NCBI GenBank assembly: GCA_031282085.1
Contig: JAITEK010000028.1
Location: 1-11,450 of the forward strand
DNA: 11,450 nt
Origin: Coriobacteriales bacterium
Lineage (GTDB): Bacteria > Actinomycetota > Coriobacteriia > Coriobacteriales > UBA8131
Reading direction: 5' to 3'
The notes under the pieces were generated by a model that had not been told where the DNA came from, ran no database searches, and was given only the letters and a program-made list of their open reading frames with translations. Both the position numbers and the translations under genes were made by a program. Of this stretch, positions 1 through 6,277 are shown piece after piece (position 1 is the stretch's first letter; each line of letters opens with the position of its first letter).

Positions 1-966
1 CTGGCACTGGTGGGGGAGAGCGGCTCGGGCAAGTCGGTCACCGCAAAGGCCATCATGGGGCTTCTCCCCAAAAACGGGCATGTCGAAAGTGGCGAGATAC
101 ACTTCAATTACCGTGTGGAGGAAAACGATCTACACGAGGAGCTGCTGTCGTTGGGCGTACGGGAGTTGCGCAGGCGCATAAACGGACGTCGTATAGCGAT
201 GGTGTTCCAAGACCCGCTCACTTCGCTCGACCCGACCATGAACATCGGCAACCAGATAATCGAGGGTCTGCGTCTGCATCGGGGCCTGAGCAAACGAGCC
301 GCGCGCGAACAGGCGCTGGAGCTGCTCGAACTTGTTGGCATCGAGGACGCGGCCGCGTGTCTCAAGAGCTATCCGCACCAGCTCTCCGGCGGCATGCGCC
401 AGCGCACGGTCATCGCCATCGCCATCTCCGGTAACCCCGATGTACTTATCTGCGACGAGCCGACCACGGCGCTCGACGTGACCATACAGGCGAAGATACT
501 CGAACTCATCCGTGACATCCAGAGGCGATTGGGCCTAAGCGTCATCTACATCACGCACGATTTGGGGGTGGTTGCCAAGATAGCCGACTATGTGTGCGTC
601 ATGTATGCGGGCAGGATAGTTGAGAAGGGCTCGGTAGAAGACATCTTCTACGACCCGCGGCACCCCTACACCTGGGGCTTGCTGCTTTCCCTGCCGAACT
701 TTGAGACGCCTGACGCGAACCTGTATACGATACCGGGCTCACCGCCACGGGTGGTGGGAGAGCTTGCGGGCGATCCGTTCGCACCGCGCAATCTTTACGC
801 GCTCAATATAGACCATCGGCTTGAGGCGCCGCTGTTCAAGATCTCCGATGCCCATTTCGCGGCGACCTGGCTTCTGCATGAGAATGCGCCACATGTGGAG
901 ATGCCCGTCGAGCTGGCCGAGCGGATACGCGTCATGTTGGAGGAGGGGAGGACCTATGTCATCTAG
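1..966 (+). CDS. oppD: Oligopeptide ABC transporter ATP-binding protein OppD/AmiE-type, 5' end missing
   Basis: One of two cytoplasmic ATPases that power uptake of oligopeptides through an Opp/Ami-type permease. The reading frame is already open at base 1, so the start and roughly the first 40 residues lie outside the window; 321 residues are visible. In order they show Walker A GESGSGKS (visible residues 5-12), Q-loop VFQDP (68-72), signature LSGGMRQR (128-135), Walker B ICDEP (150-154), an H-loop THD, and the C-terminal oligopeptide-transporter extension with RHPYTWGLL. The tail (GDPFAPRN, ATWLLHENAP) resembles streptococcal AmiE and lacks the four cysteines that hold an Fe-S cluster in OppD/DppD of other bacteria; the AmiE comparison is from memory. 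The stop overlaps the next gene by 11 bases, so the two are translationally coupled. Permease and binding-protein genes presumably lie to the left. The family is certain; the exact peptide substrate is not. Confidence 0.95.
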   Translation: MALVGESGSGKSVTAKAIMGLLPKNGHVESGEIHFNYRVEENDLHEELLSLGVRELRRRINGRRIAMVFQDPLTSLDPTMNIGNQIIEGLRLHRGLSKRAAREQALELLELVGIEDAAACLKSYPHQLSGGMRQRTVIAIAISGNPDVLICDEPTTALDVTIQAKILELIRDIQRRLGLSVIYITHDLGVVAKIADYVCVMYAGRIVEKGSVEDIFYDPRHPYTWGLLLSLPNFETPDANLYTIPGSPPRVVGELAGDPFAPRNLYALNIDHRLEAPLFKISDAHFAATWLLHENAPHVEMPVELAERIRVMLEEGRTYVI

Positions 967-1876
967 CGACGTTATCCTCAGTGTGAGGGGGCTCAGCAAG
1001 AACTTTAAGGGGCGTCGTCGTACCGTTAACGCTGTCAACGGGGTTTCGTTTGACATCCACCGAGCCGAGGTTATGGGCCTGGTCGGTGAGTCGGGCAGCG
1101 GTAAATCGACAATCGCCCGTACGGTCATCCGCCTCTATGCGCCCACGGCGGGGCAGATAGAATTCGACGGCCGGGATATATCGGGACAGATGGATCAGGA
1201 GGCCCTCTCACTTCTGCGTACGAAGATGCAGATGATCTTCCAGGATCCCTCATCGTCCCTCAATCCCCGCCGTAAGGTAAAGGACCTCGTGGCAACCGGC
1301 CTCGCCATACAGAAGCGTTGCGCCGATGGGGCGGAGCGGGCGCAGCGGGTCCTTGCCATGCTTGAGCAGGTGGGGCTTTCTCCCGAACAAAGCGAGCGCT
1401 ACCCCCAACAGTTCTCCGGAGGACAGAAGCAGCGCATCGGCATCGCCCGTGCCCTCATCCTGGAGCCCAGCCTGATAATCGCCGACGAACCGGTGAGCGC
1501 TCTCGACGTATCCATCCAGGCTCAGATAATAAACCTCATGCGCGCCACCCAGCATCGCTTAGGCACCGCCTATCTGTTCATCTCGCACGACCTGTCCGTC
1601 GTGCGCTATCTCTGTGACCGCGTCGGGGTGTTGCATCGCGGCTATCTGGTGGAGGTCGGCTCCACGCACGAGATATTCTCGACTCCCACGCATCCCTATA
1701 CCCGATCGCTGCTCTCGGCTATTCCTCGGCCCAACCCTTTGCTTGAGCGCAACCGTGCGAGTCTTGCATATGATAGCGTCCAAGCGGGTATCGACTACGC
1801 TGTCGGTGCCTACCGCGAGCTTTCGCCCACGCACAAAGTGCTTGCCACTGAGGAGGAATTCGCGCGGTGGGCGTAA
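956..1876 (+). CDS. oppF: Oligopeptide ABC transporter ATP-binding protein OppF/AmiF-type
   Basis: Second ATPase of the peptide importer, expected to form a heterodimer with OppD. I place the start at ATG 956, preceded by a strong AGGAGGGGAGG stretch at 941-951. This gives 306 residues, normal for the family; the frame is open further upstream, but there it only runs inside oppD. Visible motifs are Walker A GESGSGKST (residues 44-52), Q-loop MIFQDPSSSLNPR, signature FSGGQKQRIGIARAL, Walker B LIIADEPVSALD, H-loop SHD, and the C-terminal HPYTRSLLSAIP box. The tail (YDSVQAGIDY ... SPTHKVLATEEEFARW) looks like AmiF of low-GC Gram-positives and has no cysteine cluster, matching the AmiE-like tail of its partner. 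It is the last gene of the transporter operon: the next gene belongs to another process and has its own leader. I see no strong intrinsic terminator after it, only a weak CCAC-TTG-GTGG hairpin at 1935-1945 some way before a T-rich stretch. Confidence 0.95.
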   Translation: MSSSDVILSVRGLSKNFKGRRRTVNAVNGVSFDIHRAEVMGLVGESGSGKSTIARTVIRLYAPTAGQIEFDGRDISGQMDQEALSLLRTKMQMIFQDPSSSLNPRRKVKDLVATGLAIQKRCADGAERAQRVLAMLEQVGLSPEQSERYPQQFSGGQKQRIGIARALILEPSLIIADEPVSALDVSIQAQIINLMRATQHRLGTAYLFISHDLSVVRYLCDRVGVLHRGYLVEVGSTHEIFSTPTHPYTRSLLSAIPRPNPLLERNRASLAYDSVQAGIDYAVGAYRELSPTHKVLATEEEFARWA

Positions 1877-1993
1877 GTGCTGATAACCCGGGCGTGTCCA
1901 TACATTTGGGGCTTGTCTCCTATGATGGCTACACCACTTGGTGGCTTTGGCATATATTTTTTGGGTTTTTGCAAGCTAAAATGGCTGCTTCTC

Positions 1994-2021
1994 TTGACCC
2001 CGGCGGCTCGTCTGTTACTAT
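1994..2021 (+). promoter_or_regulatory. Candidate sigma-A-type promoter for ftsZ
   Basis: TTGACC at 1994-1999 and TACTAT at 2016-2021 are separated by 16 bases, close to a housekeeping -35/-10 pair. Transcription would begin near 2028, giving a leader of about 60 bases before ftsZ. The 214-base gap between oppF and ftsZ is noticeably richer in A+T than the genes around it and has a T-rich stretch at about 1957-1976, which fits a control region. Nothing else in this gap is convincing. Confidence 0.45.
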
Positions 2022-2079
2022 TTCTATCATGGGTTTTCACGAAAGAAACGAGCGAGGCCCACTTTATCCATACGCAGTT

Positions 2080-2084
2080 GGAGG
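2080..2084 (+). promoter_or_regulatory. Ribosome binding site that decides the ftsZ start
   Basis: GGAGG directly abuts an ATG at 2085 and lies six bases before a second in-frame ATG at 2091. Normal spacing favours 2091 (protein beginning MPDYSG), not the longer MFMPDYSG form. Confidence 0.75.
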
Positions 2085-2090
2085 ATGTTT

Positions 2091-3206
2091 ATGCCCGATT
2101 ACTCTGGCAGGGAGCACTTAGCCGTAATCAAAGTGGTGGGCGTCGGAGGTGGGGGGACAAACGCCGTCAACAGAATGATCGAAGCCGGTATCAAGGGCGT
2201 TGAATTCGTCGCCATCAATACCGACCGACAGGCGCTGTTGATGTCGGATGCCGACGTGACCGTCCATATCGGTGAGGACCTCACACGAGGTCTGGGAGCC
2301 GGCGCGAACCCCGAGATAGGCGCACAGGCCGCTGAAGAGAATCGGGTGGAGATCCGCGACGCGCTCGCTGGCGCCGATATGGTATTCATAACCGCGGGCG
2401 AGGGAGGTGGAACGGGCACCGGCGCCGCGCCCATCGTCGCGGAGATAGCGCGCGATGAGATAGGGGCGCTGACTGTCGGAGTGGTCACCAAGCCCTTCGG
2501 TTTTGAGGGCCGCAAACGCCGCATGCAGGCTGAGGACGGTATCACGCTTCTGGGCGACAAGGTCGACACCCTCATCGTCATACCCAACGACCGTCTGCTT
2601 CAGATCGTCGAGAAGAAGACCTCGATGCTCGATGCCTTCCGTATCGCGGACGACATCCTGCGTCAGGGCACTCAGGGTATCACCGATCTCATCACCATCC
2701 CCGGACTTATCAACCTCGACTTCGCCGATGTGCGCACGGTCATGAAGAACGCCGGCACCGCCATGATGGGTATCGGTATCGCTTTGGGCGAGAACCGCGC
2801 CGTTGAGGCGGCAACCGCCGCCATCTCCAGCAAGCTGCTCGAGGCGTCCATCACAGGCGCTAACCGCATCCTCGTCTCCGTTGCTGGCGCGTCGGACATG
2901 GGCCTCATCGAGGTCTCGGAAGCCGCCGATACCGTTACCGAGGCGGCCGACGCGGATGCCATCATCATCTTCGGTTCCGTTATCGACGATACTCTGGATG
3001 ACCAGGTGCGCGTTACCGTTATCGCGACGGGCTTTAACGACCACAACACCCAGGGCGCTTTAGACTTCGGTACCATGCCGGCCACGACGGAACTTGTTGA
3101 GGAGGCCCCGCGCTTCTCACCGTCCCTGGGAGCTCCCAGCGTGTCGACGGGCGGCTCGGTGCTCGACGATGACTATATCCCGGATTTCCTGAGACGGGGA
3201 TTCTAA
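2091..3206 (+). CDS. ftsZ: Cell division GTPase FtsZ
   Basis: Bacterial tubulin homologue that polymerises with GTP into the Z ring at mid-cell and recruits the divisome. The 371-residue product is of normal length. It has the nucleotide-binding loop GGGGTNAVN (residues 19-27), the tubulin signature GGGTGTG (105-111) inside TAGEGGGTGTGAAP, the T7 catalytic loop NLDFADV (208-214) that completes the GTPase site of the neighbouring subunit, a short variable linker (about 320-357), and a C-terminal peptide DDDYIPDFLRRGF of the type bound by SepF. The glutamate in GEGGGTG, where most other phyla have methionine, is typical of actinobacteria. It follows a peptide transporter operon rather than the usual murC/ftsQ genes, and heads a run of division genes. 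The next gene begins four bases after the stop, so translation is probably coupled. Confidence 0.98.
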   Translation: MPDYSGREHLAVIKVVGVGGGGTNAVNRMIEAGIKGVEFVAINTDRQALLMSDADVTVHIGEDLTRGLGAGANPEIGAQAAEENRVEIRDALAGADMVFITAGEGGGTGTGAAPIVAEIARDEIGALTVGVVTKPFGFEGRKRRMQAEDGITLLGDKVDTLIVIPNDRLLQIVEKKTSMLDAFRIADDILRQGTQGITDLITIPGLINLDFADVRTVMKNAGTAMMGIGIALGENRAVEAATAAISSKLLEASITGANRILVSVAGASDMGLIEVSEAADTVTEAADADAIIIFGSVIDDTLDDQVRVTVIATGFNDHNTQGALDFGTMPATTELVEEAPRFSPSLGAPSVSTGGSVLDDDYIPDFLRRGF

Positions 3207-3210
3207 GAAA

Positions 3211-3891
3211 CTGAACGGCATCGCGGACAATTATCACGGCATCCGTGCGCATATCGCGGATGCCTGTGCTCGCGTTGGGCGCGCGAGTTCTGAGGTCACG
3301 GTCGTCGCGGTAAGCAAGACCGTCGGGCTGGCAGAGGTCGCCCGAGCCGTTGAGGCGGGCATCCACGACTTCGGCGAGAACCGCACCAGCCTGTTCAACG
3401 AGAAGTACGCGGCCTTTCCTGCCGAGCGTTGGCACTTCATCGGCAGCATCCAGACCAACAAGATAAAGGACTTCGTCGGGCGCGCCGCACTTGTGCATTC
3501 GGTCGCCTCGACGCGTGCGCTTGAGGGGATCGCGAAGCGCGCGCAGATGCTCAACATCACTCAGCCTTTGCTTATCGAGGTAAACGTCTCGGGCGAGCAG
3601 AGCAAGGACGGTGTTGTGCCTGCGGAGCTCCCCGGACTTCTGGAGCGGGCCTGTGCGCTTGAGGGCGTTGAGGTCCGTGGGCTGATGACCATGGCGCCCC
3701 AGGGCGACGCCGCCGTTGCCCGTGCCACGTTCCGGGGTCTGCGCGAGCTGCGCGACCGGCTCGCTGTGCGCTACGAGATAACGGGAAGGGTACAACTTCG
3801 TGAACTTTCTATGGGTATGTCCGAGGACTATCCCCTTGCGGTAGAAGAAGGTGCTACAATAGTGAGGATAGGCAGGAGTGTGTGGGCCTGA
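3211..3891 (+). CDS. yggS: PLP-homeostasis protein YggS/YlmE (PLPBP), apparent CTG start
   Basis: Small TIM-barrel protein that binds pyridoxal 5'-phosphate and keeps PLP and amino-acid pools balanced; no enzyme activity is established for the family. The frame opens after an in-frame TGA at 3190-3192 and has no ATG, GTG or TTG before GTG 3493. A start there would discard the PLP lysine and a third of the barrel. CTG 3211 gives LNGIADNYHGIR, aligning residue for residue with MNDIAHNL of E. coli YggS and placing the PLP lysine of AVSKT at residue 36, its E. coli position. Further family motifs are FGEN, HFIGSIQTNK, GLMTM, and a C-terminal LSMGMSEDYPLAVEEGATIVRIG. The product is 226 residues, the usual size. 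A GGGGA at 3196-3200 could serve as a ribosome site, and coupling to ftsZ four bases upstream would help a weak start. The family is certain; the start is inferred. Confidence 0.92.
   Translation: MNGIADNYHGIRAHIADACARVGRASSEVTVVAVSKTVGLAEVARAVEAGIHDFGENRTSLFNEKYAAFPAERWHFIGSIQTNKIKDFVGRAALVHSVASTRALEGIAKRAQMLNITQPLLIEVNVSGEQSKDGVVPAELPGLLERACALEGVEVRGLMTMAPQGDAAVARATFRGLRELRDRLAVRYEITGRVQLRELSMGMSEDYPLAVEEGATIVRIGRSVWA
3852..3860 (+). promoter_or_regulatory. Candidate extended -10 promoter for sepF inside the yggS 3' end
   Basis: TGCTACAAT matches an extended -10 element (TGnTATAAT with one mismatch). The only -35-like sequence, TTGCGG at 3836, is too close at 13 bases. If used, the transcript would start near 3867 and carry a leader of about 170 bases before sepF, containing the hairpins described for 3890-4010. 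Confidence 0.35.
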
Positions 3892-4010
3892 CGGGGTGTG
3901 GGAAGAGCGTGCGGCCGTGGACGTGGTCGTGGGTTTCCCCGTCTGACCCGAGTAGATGCCCTCCTGGCTATACCTGGTGTGCAAACGCAGGAAACGAGGC
4001 ATGCACCAGG
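3890..4010 (+). other. Structured, non-coding leader upstream of sepF
   Basis: The 144-base gap between yggS and sepF, overlapping the yggS stop, holds two possible RNA stems. GACGGGG (3890-3896) pairs with CCCCGTC (3937-3943), enclosing three tandem copies of nCGTGG (3915-3932). CCTGGTG (3973-3979) pairs with CACCAGG (4004-4010), and the next TGC/GCA pairs continue the stem across a 2-base bulge. Neither is followed by a T-run, so these are not intrinsic terminators. I do not recognise a known riboswitch or ribosomal-protein leader here. Confidence 0.4.
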
Positions 4011-4035
4011 CGTTGAAATCGGTTTGAGGTGAAAC

Positions 4036-4971
4036 ATGGGTATATGGGATAACGTGAAGAGCCGTTTGGGCTTTGGCGGCGGGTATGCCGGGTACAACGA
4101 CTACGACAACGGCGAATACGCTGACGGCGCCTATGATGAGTACGGCGACGGCGACTATGATGAGTACGATGCCACCGCTGGCTACAGCGCCCCGGCGGGT
4201 ACTCCTGCGGAGGGCGTCGGCCATGGTGACCGGGCGGTCTCCATGCGCAACTATGGAGTCGATCGCGCGGATTACTACAATGATAATCACGCCCCGCTCG
4301 TAACGCATTCCGACGTGCGGGCGCAGCAACTCCCGCTGACTCCTACCGTCGGGCAACCCCAGGATCGCATCCCCGCCCCGCGTGCCTATCGGCGCTCGTC
4401 GACCGATCTCGCGCGATCCGTATATAACGATGACGCCTTCGCGTTCAAGAACGGACTTGCCCGGACGCCCGGGTCCTTTGCCCAGTTGCAGTCCGAGCGG
4501 CTCCGCATGGAGGACACCGGCCGCTTGACCGTGGTCAGTGGCGCCGCCGCACCTGCCGCCACGGTGGCAAGCGCGCCCGTTGCACCTGCCGCACCCGTCT
4601 CGCTGGGTACCGCGGCTGCGGGCCAGGCGCGTCTGGGTACGGTTGTTGACGGCAACGCGCGTTTTGCCCAGGCACAGGCACAGGCCCAGACACAGGCGCA
4701 GGTGCGCTCACGGGTGCATCGACGCATCGAGCACATCCGCCCCATGAGCTATGCCGACGCCGAGCAGGTCGCGCAGGAGCTCAAACGGGGCATCGTCGTC
4801 GTGCTCGACCTCCGGTCGGCCCGCCCCGAGCTCGCCAAACGTATACTGGACTTCTCCTTCGGCGTGGCAAGCGCCCTCGACGGACAGGTCGACCGTCATA
4901 TCGACCGGGTCTACGTGTTCACACGCAACGGTTCGCTTACCGATGAGGAGCGGGCTGCTATCCGCGTCTGA
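4036..4971 (+). CDS. sepF: Cell division protein SepF with an unusually long linker
   Basis: Membrane tether and bundler of FtsZ, acting at the inner face of the membrane at the division site. Residues 1-13 (MGIWDNVKSRLGF) fit the amphipathic membrane-binding helix of SepF. Residues 18-46 are rich in Asp, Tyr and Gly; residues 50-223 are low-complexity linker with Ala/Pro-rich and Gln/Ala-repeat parts. The SepF fold occupies about 224-311: IRPMSYADAEQVAQELKRG, VVVLDLRSARPELAKRILDF, and the conserved glycine in ALDGQV (about residue 283). At 311 residues it is well above the common 150-220. The start has GAGGTG at 4026-4031. In genomes lacking FtsA, SepF is the main FtsZ anchor, and no ftsA is seen near ftsZ here. 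The domain call is strong; the role of the long linker is unknown. Confidence 0.95.
   Translation: MGIWDNVKSRLGFGGGYAGYNDYDNGEYADGAYDEYGDGDYDEYDATAGYSAPAGTPAEGVGHGDRAVSMRNYGVDRADYYNDNHAPLVTHSDVRAQQLPLTPTVGQPQDRIPAPRAYRRSSTDLARSVYNDDAFAFKNGLARTPGSFAQLQSERLRMEDTGRLTVVSGAAAPAATVASAPVAPAAPVSLGTAAAGQARLGTVVDGNARFAQAQAQAQTQAQVRSRVHRRIEHIRPMSYADAEQVAQELKRGIVVVLDLRSARPELAKRILDFSFGVASALDGQVDRHIDRVYVFTRNGSLTDEERAAIRV
4669..4704 (+). repeat. Six-base tandem repeat coding a Gln-Ala run in SepF
   Basis: Six in-frame copies of CAGGCA-like units (CAGGCA, CAGGCA, CAGGCC, CAGACA, CAGGCG, CAGGTG) encode QAQAQAQTQAQV just before the SepF fold. Such a repeat can expand or contract by slippage without shifting the frame. 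Confidence 0.85.
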
Positions 4972-4974
4972 TTC

Positions 4975-4983
4975 TGCTATCAT
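4975..4983 (+). promoter_or_regulatory. Candidate extended -10 promoter for proC
   Basis: TGCTATCAT in the 70-base sepF-proC gap fits an extended -10 element and lies about 60 bases before the proC start. There is no good -35. The gap also separates proC translationally from sepF, making an internal promoter plausible. Confidence 0.35.
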
Positions 4984-5041
4984 CCTCAATCGAAAAGAGA
5001 TATGCTTCCCAGCAGCATCAGGATGTCAGGAAAGGATTCGC

Positions 5042-5869
5042 GTGGACGACAGAGTCGCACTACTGGGCAGGATCGCCATCATCGGTGGGGGGAAGATGGG
5101 GGAGGCCATCGTCGCCGGGCTCGTGAACGGGGCTATGTTCGACCCTGCCTCGATCATCATCGCCGATCCGGGCGAGGAGAGACGGGAGTACCTGAGCGAC
5201 ACCTACGGCATCAGCTGTGTCGCGGATGGCGCACGTATCGCCCACCCCACAACCGTCTTACTTGCGGTAAAGCCGCAGGTCCTTCGCGAGGTCTGCGCTT
5301 CGCTGCGCGCCGCACCCTCCTTTACGCCGACGCGCATCGTCTCGATTGCCGCCGGCATAACAACCGCCACACTCCGCTCGCTGTTCCCGGAGGGCGCCAT
5401 CATCCGCGTCATGCCCAACGCTCCGCTCATGGTGGGTGCCGGAATGAGCACGGTCTGCGTCAGTGCCGATACGCCCCGCGCGGAGGGTGAGCTGGTGCGG
5501 GAGCTGTTCTCGCTGATGGGCGACGCTGTGCTGCTCGACGAGTCGCTCATCAACGCGGCGACCGCCCTCTCGGGCTCCGGGCCGGCCTACTTCGCGCTGT
5601 TTGTTGAGGAGCTGGCAAAGGCCGGCGAACGCGCGGGGCTCAAGCCCGAGGACGCCTCGCTCCTTGCGATCCAGACCTTGCGGGGAACCGCCCGCTACCT
5701 TGAGCTTACGGAAGCCAGCCCTGCCGAGTTGCGTGCTGCGGTCACCAGCCCGGGCGGCACCACGCAGGCGGCGCTTGAGACCTTTGAGAACACCCAGGCC
5801 CACGGCCTCTCGCAGCTGGTCACCCGTGCTGTTGAGGCCGCACTGAAACGAGCAGAGGAGCTTGCATGA
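5042..5869 (+). CDS. proC: Pyrroline-5-carboxylate reductase
   Basis: Cytoplasmic enzyme of the last step of proline synthesis, reducing 1-pyrroline-5-carboxylate to proline with NAD(P)H. The open frame extends back into sepF, but the real start is GTG 5042, preceded by AGGAAAGGA at 5028-5036 and giving 275 residues, the usual size. Visible are the Rossmann loop GGGKMGEA (residues 15-22), VKPQ (77-80), IRVMPNAP (121-128), and the C-terminal dimerisation and active-site region with SGSGPAYF (177-184) and SPGGTT (236-241). The stop overlaps the start of yggT by four bases (ATGA). Its place between sepF and yggT, near yggS, is a recurrent arrangement that links PLP homeostasis and proline synthesis by genome context rather than by a known shared reaction. 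Confidence 0.96.
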   Translation: MDDRVALLGRIAIIGGGKMGEAIVAGLVNGAMFDPASIIIADPGEERREYLSDTYGISCVADGARIAHPTTVLLAVKPQVLREVCASLRAAPSFTPTRIVSIAAGITTATLRSLFPEGAIIRVMPNAPLMVGAGMSTVCVSADTPRAEGELVRELFSLMGDAVLLDESLINAATALSGSGPAYFALFVEELAKAGERAGLKPEDASLLAIQTLRGTARYLELTEASPAELRAAVTSPGGTTQAALETFENTQAHGLSQLVTRAVEAALKRAEELA

Positions 5870-6147
5870 TGACCACCGCCGCGTTCGTCTCACTCATCCC
5901 GTACCCCCTCAACTGGGTCCTTGGCTCCCTGGTGCAGTTCTACGTGATAGTCATAATCGTCTGGGCCGTCCTCTCGTGGATCAACAAGGGCACCGGCCTT
6001 ATCAGTGACATCTACAACGTCCTCGACAGGATCGTCAGCCCCTACGTCAACCTGTTCCGGCGCTTCATTCCCAGTGCCGGCGGCATGGACTTCTCGCCGC
6101 TCATCGCTATAATCCTTCTCCAAGTTGTCGCGCGACTGGTATTATGA
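5866..6147 (+). CDS. yggT: YggT/YlmG family small membrane protein
   Basis: A 93-residue integral membrane protein of the YggT (DUF751-like YGGT) family. Relatives occur beside sepF in many bacteria and, in plastids and cyanobacteria, affect nucleoid distribution and membrane processes; no biochemical activity is established. Two hydrophobic segments are clear, about residues 17-39 and 76-93, flanking a polar segment with the family pattern SDIYNVLDRIVSPYVNLFRRFIP. The start is ATG 5866 or the adjacent ATG 5869; both follow GAGGAG at 5855-5860. The first overlaps the proC stop as ATGA, so the genes are translationally coupled. The C-terminus ends almost inside the second membrane segment. Confidence 0.9.
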   Translation: MMTTAAFVSLIPYPLNWVLGSLVQFYVIVIIVWAVLSWINKGTGLISDIYNVLDRIVSPYVNLFRRFIPSAGGMDFSPLIAIILLQVVARLVL

Positions 6148-6172
6148 GAAGCTGGGGTCATACCGATGCCAT

Positions 6173-6206
6173 AATTGGTGCCACAATTTGCCGTGCTAAT
6201 TGGCAC
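6173..6206. repeat. Overlapping inverted repeats upstream of divIVA
   Basis: AATTG (6173-6177) and CAATT (6184-6188) form an inverted repeat around GTGCCA, and the same GTGCCA (6178-6183) is inverted as TGGCAC at 6201-6206. This A+T-rich block lies 29 bases before the divIVA -10 box, so it could be an operator or a hairpin in a read-through transcript. No T-run follows, so a terminator is unlikely. Confidence 0.4.
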
Positions 6207-6234
6207 TGTGAGCTTTGCCCGCACGGAATTGAGT

Positions 6235-6240
6235 TATAAT
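6235..6240 (+). promoter_or_regulatory. Candidate divIVA promoter -10 box
   Basis: A perfect TATAAT lies 37 bases before the divIVA start, in a 130-base gap that separates divIVA from yggT. The -35 is unclear: TTGCCC at 6215 is too close at 14 bases, and GCTTTG at 6212-6217 has the right 17-base spacing but a poor match. Confidence 0.5.
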
Positions 6241-6277
6241 TACCAAGCTCGTTGCTTTGCAGTAGAGAGGATGGATT

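Noticed and set aside
1877..2203. Open frame of 108 codons beginning with GTG right after the oppF stop, with a hydrophobic N-terminal half
   Set aside because: It runs into ftsZ in another frame, has no ribosome site or family resemblance, and its hydrophobicity comes from the T-rich ftsZ control region.
3190..3211. Possible +1 programmed frameshift joining FtsZ to YggS
   Set aside because: FtsZ ends with its normal C-terminal peptide, there is no classic slippery site, and a CTG start explains the yggS frame more simply.
3896..3946. 16-codon GTG-started frame in the sepF leader
   Set aside because: No properly spaced ribosome site, and codons are explained by the G-rich repeat; a leader peptide cannot be supported.
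3973..4010. Possible riboswitch or intrinsic terminator before sepF
   Set aside because: The stem has no T-run after it and the loop does not match conserved cores that I know, such as the GEMM or ydaO classes.
2118..4356. Long minus-strand open frames opposite ftsZ, yggS and sepF (308 and 440 codons)
   Set aside because: They are antisense shadows of well-identified genes in G+C-rich DNA, with no recognisable domains.
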